A DNA stretch of 64,000 nucleotides, from positions 1,984,001 to 2,048,000 of the forward strand of contig JAOVFP010000009.1 of assembly GCA_025738555.1 (NCBI GenBank), written 5' to 3'. Below the pieces are notes generated by a model. It did no database searches and had not been told where the DNA came from. It saw nothing but the letters and a program-made list of their open reading frames with translations. A program made the translations under genes and the position numbers. This document shows positions 44,322 to 55,598 of the stretch, piece after piece (the stretch's first letter is position 1; every line of letters begins with the position of its first letter). This stretch comes from Cyathus striatus (Eukaryota > Basidiomycota > Agaricomycetes > Agaricales > Nidulariaceae).

Positions 44322-44730
44322 GCATCCAAGCAGTTATTTGTACATTATTCTCCTCTGGATATCTAGGATTGAATTGCCTTGCATGAAGACTTAATAGATC
44401 ACTGTTGTGTGTAACTGTAAATAGTATTACCAATGCTGTTGATAGGGAAATTTCTGAGCTATAATTACTACTGATAAATTTGCTGAAAGTTTTAAATGAA
44501 ATGTCAGGGAAGGGCTGCATGTTTGCTGAAACTCCTGGCAATATCATTAAAATAACTGTGGTTATACTCCCATATTGTATCCAATTATTAAGTCTCAAAA
44601 GTGTGACAGATATGAGAGTGAATTCCATTAGCATGGAACATCCAGTTACAAGATTATACAGAACACATTTTTTATGGAGGAGAAAATGTACAAGGATTTG
44701 ACATATGAAATAGAGTACAGAGATTTCAAA
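44322..44730 (-). pseudogene. KDZ transposase N-terminal fragment, copy C
   Basis: Encodes KKCVLYNLVTGCSMLMEF, PGVSANMQPFPDISFKTF and LSTALVILFTVTHN, corresponding to the first about 130 residues of the copy B protein. It stops after ITAWM where the copy B terminus begins. The rest is not found to the left of copy B. Confidence 0.8.
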
Positions 44731-44790
44731 TTTTATACTACATTGAAATATTGGAGACATCAAAAAAGAGAAATTCAAACCAAAATTAAC

Positions 44791-47700
44791 TTACTCTTTG
44801 GCCCCCTTCTTAGTTGTCTTCTTAACTTCCAAAACTTTTCCTTTTCCTTTACTTTTACCCTTACCCTTACCCTTCTCATTCTCTTTCTGTTTTCCTTTCC
44901 CATTCTCCTTTGTTTTATCACTCTTCTTCTTTCTCATCATCATTTCCTTCTCTTCCTCATTATCAGTATCATCCTCCTCATCACTCTCCTCACTCTCACT
45001 ACTCTCACTATCTTCTTTATCTTCCACTTTCTTCTTAATTTTATCTCTTCCCTTTCCCTTAACTTTCTTCCTTATTGCTTGGTCTGGATCAAGTGTCCCT
45101 CCATTGTTATAAAACATCTTAAGATCTTCAAATGTATATCTTTGAGTCTTTTCATACCCCCATGCTTCCAAATCAGATGGAGCATTATCCCCTCCCTGGA
45201 TCCATTTCATCAACAAAGGATAATCAGAAAGTTTTGGAAAGAGTTTTGTATGGTTGGACTGAAAGTATGAATAGGACAAGAAAATGTCAACAATTGCCTT
45301 CTTATTTGGACATTTTCCTTCCCATTGGTTGTTCATTACCATTGAGTTATAAATATCTAAATATTTGAGAGTGACCAAGTATTTCTGATATTGACCTCTG
45401 GACTCCATCCTCATAGGTGCAACTAACCTCATCTGAACGAACACCAAGTTGAGCAGTAATTGTTTGGGACTCAGCATTTAGTTCTGTTACAACAGGTGGA
45501 GCTATAGAAACAGATCTATGGCTTGTAGAAAGTGATGCAGAGCAAGATGGACCTGTAACTGCCAGTGAACCTTGTTGAGCTGAAGGACATAATGAAGACT
45601 ATTTATATAGTTGAGTTTGAGACTACAAATATGAATAAAATACACTTACACATAATACATGTAAAACATAATTTTCTGTCTGAATCTATATAAAATCCTC
45701 ATTGTCATCAATAGCACACTCATAGCTACCTAAAAGGTGCCAATGTGGACTGTCATTGTCAACAATAAAGAACCATTGCTCAGATTCCATGATAGGACTA
45801 TATTTCTTAGCTAATCCTTTCAGAACAGGCTGCATTGAATTTACTGATACTGGAACTTTAATAAATATCATTGATTTCATATTTGAAACTTGAAGATTTG
45901 CAGTAATTTACACTCCCCCAAGAGGTCTGTACGGATCTGTATAGATACCATACAGAATTTATATAGTAGCTATTATTATTATTAAAGGTGATTATTCTAT
46001 ATGGATTCCATACATATTCTGCATGGATTCTGAGTGGATTTATGCATTGCTGCCTTGTCACACATGTCAAGTGTAACCCTAGGTGAAAAGTGTCACACTA
46101 TACAAAATCCATGATACACTCAATATATAGTATCATTCTCAATGCATAGTATCACACTTAATGCATAGTGTTATGCTTAATGTATAGTGTGACACTCAAC
46201 ATCTAGTATCACACTCAACACCTAGTGTTATGCTTAATGCAGAGTGTCACATGCATGGAAATAAGTATAATAAAATTCTGTACAGAATTTTCAGGTCTGT
46301 AATGCGGAATTCCAAGGAATTCTGTGTAATCCATACGGAATTTTCGGAATCTGTGCGGAATCTGTACAGACCCAAAAAAACCTCTGCCAAAATGAAAAAA
46401 ATCTGTGCAGATTCCACATGGATTCCAAAAATTCCGTACAGATTCCGCACAGATTCCGTACGGATTCCACGCGGATCTGTACAGAACACATGACTAAGTG
46501 TAAAGAGCTCAAGATTTGTTGGATCAAGATTTGAAATGTAAAGGTATACAATTCCTTTTACATGTTCCAAATAGCCTGACTTCTTCTCAATGTCCTCAAA
46601 GTCAGCAATATTATATGCATTTCCCTGGGCATGATGACACATGAATCCACCTTGATATCATGTTATTATTTTATTATCTATATAAGAAAAATACTTACCA
46701 GTTACACAAGAAGATCCTTGTAAATTATAGATGTCTTTTTTTGGTGGAGATTCCATGTGAATATCACCTGCATGGTCACCTTTACTTTCCATAGAAATCT
46801 GAATCTCACTGTTCTCACTGTTCTTTTTGCTTATAGCCCCTTTCTTTGGTGGGGATGTCATATGGACATCTACATTATCACCTGCTCTTATAGCCCCTTT
46901 CTTTGGTGGGGATGTCATATGAACATCTACATTATCACCTGTTCTCCCACCAGAAGGTTGATCCACCTCAGAATGGATGTTCTCTCCACTCTGGTTATGG
47001 ATATTCTCACTGCTCTGTATGTGAACTTCTTTTCCACTTTTTTGGTGAGTGCTCTCACTGCCCTTGTTGTGAATGTTATCTTCTCTGTTCTTATTGAGAG
47101 TGCTCTCTCCACTCTTATTCTCTCCACTATAGCTGTGAGTGTTCTCACTGCTCTGGTTGTGATTATCCTCTTTACTTTGGTTGACAGTATCTTCTTCTTC
47201 AAACTCATTGTCACTGTCATTATTGGAGGAATTGTCACTGCTCTTATTTGGAGTATTCTCTTTGCTTTGATTGGTAGTATCTTCTTCCACAAATTCATTC
47301 TCACTTTCAGTAGATTTATCTTTTTCTCCAGACTTGTCCTTGCTTTCAGTAGATTTATCTTCTTTTCCAGACTCATCCTCACTTTCAGTAGATTCAGTTT
47401 CTTGTATCTCAGAGTGACAAATATGGCCACTAGTAGCACCCAGAGTCTGGGTAGCAGGAACTAAGCTGATAGCAGCATCAATCAATGATGTTCTGTTCAG
47501 CATTGGTTAATTTCACTGGTGGAGCAGCTTGAGAGTCTTCAGCAATATGTTGCATTGCAGATTCACTTAGAAATAAAAAATAAATAAAAAATAATTTTAC
47601 AAGTGAGTTATTACACACCATCCTTTTCCTCCTTTTCCCTTTTCCCTTTTCCCTTTTCCCTTTTCCCTTTCTTCTTCTGAGTATCATCCCCCCTGTCCTT

Positions 47701-47842
47701 CATCCACATTACCCCCCTTTCTACCCTTCTTTTTGGCAGGTTGTGTGGCAGGATCAGTGGATGAAATAGTATGCTTGCAAGCATTTGTTTTATTAGCATT
47801 GTCCTTGGTGGATTGGTTGCGAGCAGATCTGCGAGGTGGCAT
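44791..47842 (-). pseudogene. KDZ accessory gene A, copy C (disrupted by a MITE)
   Basis: Pieces in order on the minus strand: start MPPRRSARNQS at 47842, Ser/Asn/Glu-rich exon near 47500-46690, SADFEDIEK-like segment near 46642-46511, then after the inserted MITE KVPVSVNSMQPVLKGL and WFFIVDNDSPHW (45892-45690), and the last exon 45477-44791 ending KKGAKE. The domain order equals that of copies A and B. The MITE sits inside the exon encoding LDPTNL, so the gene cannot make a full product. Confidence 0.72.
45901..46510. mobile_element. 610-bp KDZ MITE inside copy C
   Basis: It begins CAGTAATTTACACTCCCCC and ends AGTGTAAAGAGCTC, the termini of the complete KDZ element. The 8-bp duplication AAGATTTG is exact at 45893-45900 and 46511-46518. 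The interior is a few GTGACAC-type satellite units and CTGTACAGATTCCG-like subterminal repeats, with no coding capacity. It is a shorter relative of the element at 54072-55598. Confidence 0.93.
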
Positions 47843-50022
47843 GGTATGTAGTGGTGACAAATGTTAAGTGTTGGTATGGGTGGATGTGTAGGAATGTGTA
47901 ACTGATGGTGGTTCAGATAAGAAAGGGGCATGAGGTGTGCACAGACCTAAAGGCAAGATTCACACTGTTTATAATTTAAGGAAATGGTATGAGAGAATAG
48001 TGTAAGTGATCACAAGGAACTTAATGTGAGATCACCTCATTGCACCAATCTATTCTCATCTCATTGCATCAATCAATTCTCACCTCATTGCTAACACTTT
48101 TTTGTGTTCTTACTTTGGAATGGATTTTATATTCAGAAAATTATATATTTGTGTATCTAAAATGTACATGTGTGCTGTATTCTAATATATACTATCATAC
48201 ACTAAGCACTTCTCCCTTATCTTCTTAACCCACTCTTCCTACCCCCCTCACTTGTATCGCCACCCATCACTCATCACCCTATTCTTAACCATTCCCTCCT
48301 ATCCCATCATTGCATATGTTGGCAGTATCAACACATGCAAGTCAACAGTACACCTATGCATAAGGCATGGCCCTGGTGTGAGGAAGGAGGAGTGGGAGGG
48401 GGAGAGTGGCAGTGAAGTGAGGTGAGGGTGGAAGGGGTAGGGGATGCTGTGTCGATGATGACATGCCTATGTGTAGGCATGGCCTTGGCTTGGAGAAAGA
48501 GAGTGGGAAGGGAGAGGCAGAGGCAAGGCAAGGCAAGTGGAAGTGGTGGTGATACCACATTGATGCATGCATATAGGTGTATGTTGATAATGCACCTATG
48601 TGTAGGGTGTGGCCTGTGCTTGCAGAAGGAGAGGGAGAGGGAGAGGGAGAGCAGTGGGGAATCAAGGTGAGAATGGAAGGGGGGATGCCATATTGATGCA
48701 CACACATAAGTGTACATCGACAACACACCTTGTATCCTATCCATATCCCATCATTGCATACATTGGCTGTTGGCTGTATCAATGCACACATGTTGACGAT
48801 ACACCTATAACACAAGCATGTTGACAACATACAGTGTGGTGGGGGGGAGGAGAGAGCAGGGGGCCAGGCAAAGATGGAACAGGACATTGACACACACACA
48901 TTGATGATGCGCCTATGCATTACAGTGCAGAGGGGGTGTGTGGAACAGAGAGTGGGGCAAGGTGAAGGTGGGCCTGTGCATAGGGGGCAGCCTAAGCATG
49001 TGGAACTAGGAGTGTTGTTGTCATGATGCAGGGAAGGCAGGGGGACTGGATGACATGGCATTGACACTGTTCTTGTCAACAGCATCATTGTCTTTGTTAA
49101 GCAAGGAGGGGGCTAGAGGTATTTGCATTGTTATTGTGATGCATGGGAGGATAGAGGGGGGGTGGCACAGGTGGTGGTGGAAGTGAGAGTCTATGAGATT
49201 GTAGATGATGCTGTGTGAAGATCAGAGATGGGGGATGGTGAGGTGAGTGGTGGGGAATGTACCTGGGAGGGAGGATGGAGGAGGGGCTGGATGACATACA
49301 CCAATGCCATTCATGCCAGTGGTGTCATCATCTTCTGGTGTGTAGCACCATCAGTTGAGTGATGTGGATGATGGTGGTGGTGACACCATTCTTGCCATGA
49401 TGCAGCTGTCCTCATGATGCAGGGAGAGGGGAGGGGTCAGTCCAGATGACATGGTGTCACCACCACTGTGATGCAGGGGGGAGGAGGGTGGAGGAAGGGG
49501 GGGGGAGGTGTGTCATTGTGACGCAGGGGAGGTGGGGGCCAGATGATGTGGCATTGATGCTGTTCATGTCAGCAGCATTGTTGTCTTCATTGAGCTGCAA
49601 GGATGAGCTGTTTGCATTGTTGTTATGATGCAGAGGGGTGGCAGCACGAGCATTGGTTGAGGTGGGAGAGCCTGGGGATGGTTGTCAAGTGAGTGCTGGC
49701 ATGTCTATGAGACCATAGACAATGCTGTGGAAAGGTTAGATATGAGGGATAGTAATTAGAGGAAGGGGATGTACCTGGTGGCCAGTGGCATGACATCAGC
49801 CTTGAGGGCAACATTGAGGTGGGATGAGGTAGTGGGAGAAGAATGTGGAAGAGAGAAAAGTGGAGGGGGAATGCTGGTATGAAGAGTGAAGCAGTGGGAA
49901 TGCACCATTGTCGACAGTGAGAAGCACAGTGGTGATGTGTCACTGGTCACCAGTCATCAGTTACTGATGGCCAGTGAGACAATGAGCATATGTCACATCA
50001 CTGGCAGCTATGTTATGGCACT

Positions 50023-50105
50023 AACAACATACTGGCTCAGTTGGATAAGCACACTGTGTATATGATTACTAAGCATAGGGTAGACTGAGGTTCGAAACAT
50101 ATGAG
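50023..50105 (+). other. tRNA-like sequence in KDZ copy C
   Basis: TGGCTCAGTTGGATAAGC (A-box-like) and GAGGTTCGAAAC (B-box-like) have the same 58-base spacing as in copy B, at a similar distance (about 270-280 bp) from the GAGCTC terminus. The arms between have diverged and do not fold as a normal tRNA. Confidence 0.5.
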
Positions 50106-50374
50106 ATGCAATCTATTTTATTATAATAAATGTACAATAAGTATTGTTAATAGTCTGCACAGATTCCAAGGAAGTCTTTGTTATGGAATTCTGCATAATC
50201 CACACAGAACTTTCCATTCTGTACAAATATGTGCAGAATCTGTAAGGATTCCATACAGAACATTTTCTTCATTATAGTGACATTCCAGCCAATTTTCAGC
50301 CTCTCAGATTCTGTACAGAATCTGTGTAATCTGCACAGATCCATACAGAATGCCCAGGTAAGCATAAAGAGCTC

Positions 50375-50545
50375 AATGCAGGATACAATGGAAAAGATTC
50401 TTGGAAAGGAGCATACTGATGTATAAAGTACTGAGTTTGAGTCATGTAATGTAAATTAAAATCAAGTGTTAGAACAACTCATACCATGTTTCTGGAACTT
50501 AGAAGGTGCTTGATAGGGAATGGTGCAGGTAAGCCATGTGTTTTT
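50375..50545 (+). pseudogene. 3' end of a second NB-ARC/TPR NLR gene
   Basis: From GCAGGATACAATGGAAAAGA onward the sequence matches the last coding codons (ERILGKEH...), stop and 3' flank of the NLR at 19523-24178 (AAAGTACT.AGTTTGAG.CATG, then GGAACTTAGAAGGTG). KDZ copy C lies directly upstream, so its insertion, or a linked rearrangement, cut this gene. Only the 3' end remains in the window. Confidence 0.8.
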
Positions 50546-51740
50546 AGTCATACTTATACTGTTATATATTATTACATGTATAGTGAATTGAAGGAGTTGA
50601 ATTGATATTACTTGACTCTACTTGACTCTACTTTACTCAAGTAGAATCAATTCAACTCCTTCAATCAAGTGTGGTGTTTTTGTCTTATTTACTTAGACTC
50701 AATAGTGACATGCCAGGACAGGTGGAACTCATAGTGTACAAACACATAACAAGACCAGCTGTAAATAATTTGGGCCATGTATAATAGCTTATATACATGA
50801 ATATTTACTCTATAATTATACTCACTTACATAAATAAATAAATAAATAAGGCTGGCAAGCAGTGTGGAGGAAGTAGATGGTTCACTGGTAGGACCCAATA
50901 CTATTCCATTTTGAGTTTATTTTATTTTATTCAACTTCTATGGTGCAAGCTACTTAGTCACCACATGTTTTGTATAGTGGTAAAATTGATCTGGGAAATT
51001 TTTTGAAATTAAGTTGACTATTTTTCATTGTTTTTTTAATTATTTTTCTGCCATATCAATATAGTTACCAGTGTTGTTATGAGCACTGATTCCTGAACTC
51101 AAACCACTACAGCACTCCATCATGGGCCATTCAAGCAAATCTCAAAAAGCAAAACAAGAGGCTGCTGCTCAAGCAAGGGAGGGTCAAGCACATCAAACCT
51201 AGGTGCATCAAATCCAAGGGCTGCAACAGTAAATCAAAAAATGCTGCATTGCTAACACCCCAAACCCAACATCAGCCAATACTTCACATGCCACCCAAAT
51301 GATCACATGTTCTGAATCTAATGATAGTGCTGCAATTTTAGCACTATCACCTGATCTTGGGGTTGAGGGGGCTGCACTTCTTGGGTGAGGCATGTAGTGG
51401 CATATGTGTGGTTCCACAATGGTACATAGATTGAGCCAAACAAGAGGTACATGGGTACATACCTGGACCTATCATGATGTAGTAATTAGTTAGTGCAATG
51501 TTTAATACTGAAACCCATGTGGCAATATAAGACTACATTTGTATTAGGAAAGTGGTCATACTATGCCACATTGTCAAAATTATAAATATGTGGTTCAGCT
51601 AGACTACAATTTTAACATGCATGAACTACATCCCATTCTCACCTCAACACCCAAAATTTGAATATCAAGCTACTATAAATGCTAGAATATTATTTTGTGG
51701 TTCACTTAGTTGACCATGTGTCTGTAGAATGTATAAATTG
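50546..51740. other. Intergenic, no supported gene
   Basis: It contains an imperfect palindrome at about 50590-50675 (GGAGTTGAATTGATA against its complement). The rest has short frames without recognisable motifs. Confidence 0.45.
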
Positions 51741-51744
51741 TAAT

Positions 51745-53400
51745 GTGAAATGTAGTCTATAAGAACTGGACTGGAATAATTGATGGGATGATCCATATAC
51801 AGACAGATGTGATAAGCATGGGATATATGTTTTCCGTGTTCTGAAAATGACAGATGTATCAGCACAAGAACACAGCACAACAAGACTAGATTCCTGTCAT
51901 CTGCTGAATGTGGCAGAAGGAGGCAAGATCTTCATCAGTAATTTTTCATATTTATTTGTGCATTATAATGATGTATAATATGGAAAAATTATATTATGTT
52001 ATATCTACATCTAACTGAACAGATTGTGAGTGTTCTATATTTCTAATAGGGATGTAGAGGATGTAAACTAATGAGGTAGAAATGGTGCATGTAGACTGAA
52101 TATCCTATGATTGATGGGATGTGCTATACATGGACAGATGTGATAAGCGTGAGATATTTGTATTGCGCATTCCAAAAATGACACATGAGTCAGCACATGA
52201 ATGCAGTGCAACAAGACTAGATTCCTGTCATCTGGTAAATGGAGCAGAAGGAGGCAAGTACTTCATTTGTAATTTTTTGCATTTATTGTTGCATTATGAG
52301 GATGTATAATATGGAATAATTATATTGTATTGTATCTACATCTAAATTAATGGATCGTGATTATTCTACATTTCTAATAGCAATGTAGAGGATGTAAATG
52401 AATAAGGTAGAAGTGGTGCATGTAAACTGGATATCTTATGATTGATGGGATGTGCTATATGCAGACAGAAGTGATAAGCATGGGATATTTGTGTTGTGCA
52501 TTTTGAAAATAACAGATGAGTCAGCACAAGAACACAGTGCGATGAGACTAGATTCCTGTCATCTTGTGAATGTAGCAGAAGAAGGCAGGATCTTCGTTTG
52601 TAATTTTTTGCATTTATTAGTGCATTATGTAGATCTATAACATAGAATAATTATATTGCAAAATATCTACATCTAACTGAATAGATTGTGTGTTTCCTAC
52701 ATTTATAATAGTGGAGCAGATGATCTAAATGAATGAGGAAGAAGTGGTGCATGTAGACTGGATATCCTATGATTGATGGGATGTGCCATATGCAGACAGA
52801 TGTGATAAGAGTCAGATATTTGTATTGTGCATTTCAAAAATGACAGATGAGTCAGCACATGAATGCAGTGCAACAAGACTAGATTCCTGTCATCTGCTGA
52901 ATGTGGCGGAAGGAGGCAAGATCTTCAACTGTAACTTATCACATTTATTAGTGCATTATGAGGATGTATAATATGGAATAATTATATTATGTTATATCTA
53001 CATCTAACTGAACAGATCATGCATGTTCTACATATCTAATAGTGATTTGGAGGATGTAAATTAATGAGGTAGAAGTGGTGCATGTAGATTAGATATCTTA
53101 TGATTGATGGGATGTGCCATATGTGGACAGAAGTGATAAGTATGGGATATTTGTGTTGTGCATTCCGAAAATAACAGATGAGTCAGCACATGAGCACAGC
53201 ACAACAAGACTAGGTTCCTGTCATCTGGTGAATGTGGCGGAAGGAGGCAAGTTCTTCGTTTGTAATTTTTTGCATTTATTAGTGCATTATGGGGATGTAT
53301 AATATGGAATAATTATACTATGTTATATCTACATCTAACTGAATGGATCATGCATGTTCTACATTTCTAATAGTGATTTGGAGGATGTAAATTAACATAA
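51745..53400 (+). repeat. 331-bp tandem repeat, five units, each with a 62-codon open frame
   Basis: Anchors spaced exactly 331 bp apart (52121, 52452, 52783, 53114), plus a first unit at about 51790, give five head-to-tail units. Each holds an open frame with DKxxIFVLxIxKMTDESAHE and RLDSCHLVNVAEGG-like residues ending at GATGTATAA or similar. None begins with ATG in that frame (first codon GTG). The period is not a multiple of three, so the units do not fuse into one protein. I do not recognise the peptide; it could be an amplified exon. Confidence 0.85.
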
Positions 53401-53730
53401 GTGTTAGCAAACTATTTTCATATTTACTCCTGGCTATATGATCATGTGTTCTTATAAGCATGGAGTTTTATGATCACCTCTAAATTATATAGTGTTCTAT
53501 ACTATTAGTGATTGTAATAGTAATCATAAATGATCATTTAGAGATATAGGTGGTGTATTGGGATGAATACTAGTACTGATGAGTTTCTATGGACTATTAC
53601 TTGTTCTAATGGATTTGTAAATGATCATAAGTGATCATTAGGTGATCTAGATGGTGTAATGGGTTATTAGTGATACTAATGGATTCATAAGTGATCATAT
53701 GTGATCATTAGGTGATCTAGGTGGTGTAAT
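53400..53730. repeat. Short repeats of GTGATCATTAGGTGATCTAG
   Basis: AT-rich sequence with several copies of TGATCATTAGGTGATCTAG followed by TGGTGTAAT. It ends at the hAT-like terminus at 53731. No gene. Confidence 0.6.
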
Positions 53731-54071
53731 TAGTGTTGCCACGGTGTGGCTAAAAAGCCGTGAGCTGATGTAGCCAAACCAAGTTTTAGCCAAGCTGAAC
53801 CCTTATGTCAGCTATATGGCTACCAAGCTGTACTAGCCGCAGCTAAGCTGCAAGAGCTGTCCCTTACCTTCTATATTAAGATATGGCAACTTATTAAGTG
53901 TTTTGACTATAAGGGAAGGCATTAGATTGGGTGTAGATTAGTATAAGAATGAGTACTAGATGTTCAATAATTGCTCATATAGATTGTAGTTGGGTATACG
54001 AATAGTTTTTATCATAAGGAAATTATATAAGTTCACAAAGAGCATCAATGATTCATGAAATGACTGTTATC

Positions 54072-55598
54072 GAGCTCTTTACACTTAGCCATGTGTTCTG
54101 TACGGATCCGCGCAGAATCTGTGCGGAATCCGTACGGAATTTTCGGAGTCCATGCGGAATCTGCACAGATTTTTTTCATTTTGGCAGAGGTTTTTTTGGG
54201 TCTGTACAGATTCCGCACAGATTCCGAAAATTCTGTACGGATTACGCAGAATTCCTCGGAATTCCGCATTACAGACCTGAAAATTCTGTACAGATTCTGT
54301 ACAGAATCTGTACAGAATTTTATTATACTTATTTCCTTGCATGTGACACTCTGCATTAAGCATGACACTAGGTGTTGAGTGTGATACTAGGTGTTGAGTG
54401 TGACACTATATGTTAAATGTGACACTATAAGCGTGACACTAGGTGTTGAGTGTGACACTATACGTTAAATGTGACACTATAAGCGTGACACTAGGTGTTG
54501 AGGGTGATACTAGGTGTTGAGTGTGACACTATACATTAAATGTGACACTATAAGCGTGACACTAGGTGTTGAGGGTGATACTAGGTGTTGAGTGTGACAC
54601 TATACATTAAATGTGACACTATAAGCGTGACACTAGGTGTTGAGTGTGACACTATGCATTAAGCGTGACACTATGCATTAAGCGTGACACTATGCATTAA
54701 GCGTGACACTAGGTGTTGAGTGTGACACTAGGTATTGAGTGTGACTAAGCGTGACACTAAGTGTTGAGTGTGATACTATACATTAAACATGACACTATGC
54801 ATTAAGTGTGACACTAAGCGTTGAGTGTGACACTAAGCGTTGAGTGTGACACTAAGCGTTGAGTGTGATACTAGGTGTTGAGTGTGACACTAAGCGTTGA
54901 GTGTGATACTAGGTGTTGAGTGTGACTAAGCGTGACACTATGCATTAAGTGTGACACTAAGCGTTGAGTGTGACACTAGGTGTTGAGTGTGACTAAGCGT
55001 GACACTAAGTGTTGAGTGTGACACTAAGTGTTGAGTGTGACACTAAGTGTTGAGTGTGACACTAAGTGTTGAGTGTGACACTAAGTGTTGAGTGTGACAC
55101 TAAGTGTTGAGTGTGACACTAAGTGTTGAGTGTGACACTAAGTGTTGAGTGTGACACTAAGTGTTGAGTGTGACTAAGCGTGACACTATACATTAAACAT
55201 GACACTATGCATTAAGTGTGACACTAAGTGTTGAGTGTGACAGTATGCATTAAGCGTGACAGTATGCATTAAGTGTGACACTATGCATTAAGTGTGATAC
55301 TATGCATTGAGAATGATACTATATATTGAGTGTATCATGGATTTTGTATAGTGTGACGCTTTTCACCTAGGGTTACACTTGACATGTGTGACAAGGCAGC
55401 AATGCATAAATCCACACAGAATTCATGCAGAATATGTATGGAATCCATATAGAATAATGACCTCTAATGATAATAATAGCTACTATATAAATTCTGTATG
55501 GTATCTATACAGGTCTGTACGGGTCTGTACAGATCCGTACGGATCCGTGCGGATCCGTACAGATCCGTACAGACCTCTTGGGGGAGTGTAAATTACTG
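54072..55598. mobile_element. 1527-bp KDZ MITE with an expanded 19-bp array
   Basis: It begins GAGCTCTTTACACTTAG and ends GGGGGAGTGTAAATTACTG. The 8-bp duplication CTGTTATC is exact at 54064-54071 and 55599-55606. Subterminal CTGTACAGATTCCGCACAGA-like repeats match the complete KDZ copies. The interior is a long array of GTGACACTAAGTGTTGAGT-like units. No coding capacity. Confidence 0.94.
54345..55340 (+). repeat. 19-bp satellite (GTGACACTAAGTGTTGAGT) in the KDZ MITE
   Basis: About 50 units of 19 bp and shorter variants (ATGCATTAAGC types). Nine consecutive identical units run at about 55010-55165. The MITE at 45901-46510 has only about nine such units, so the array expanded after the two diverged. 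Confidence 0.92.

Larger units (their letters stand above)
44322..50374 (-). mobile_element. KDZ-type transposon, copy C (older, distal part missing)
   Basis: Its outer end GAGCTC at 50369-50374 is followed by NLR-like sequence. It contains gene A and the beginning of the transposase gene, then ends abruptly at the terminus of copy B. It carries an internal KDZ MITE (45901-46510). Against copy B it shows many CG to TG/CA differences, so it is older. The interval 47900-50370 is its noncoding 5' region, with CCTCC/GGAGG-rich stretches and no supported gene. Confidence 0.82.

Noticed and set aside
48354..49950. Minus-strand Pro/His/Ser-rich open frames in KDZ copy C
   Set aside because: Low-complexity decay product of the element's noncoding arm; not conserved in frame with copy B.
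54345..55340. CRISPR or telomeric/centromeric satellite
   Set aside because: The array lies inside a transposon with exact target duplications, so it is an internal MITE satellite.
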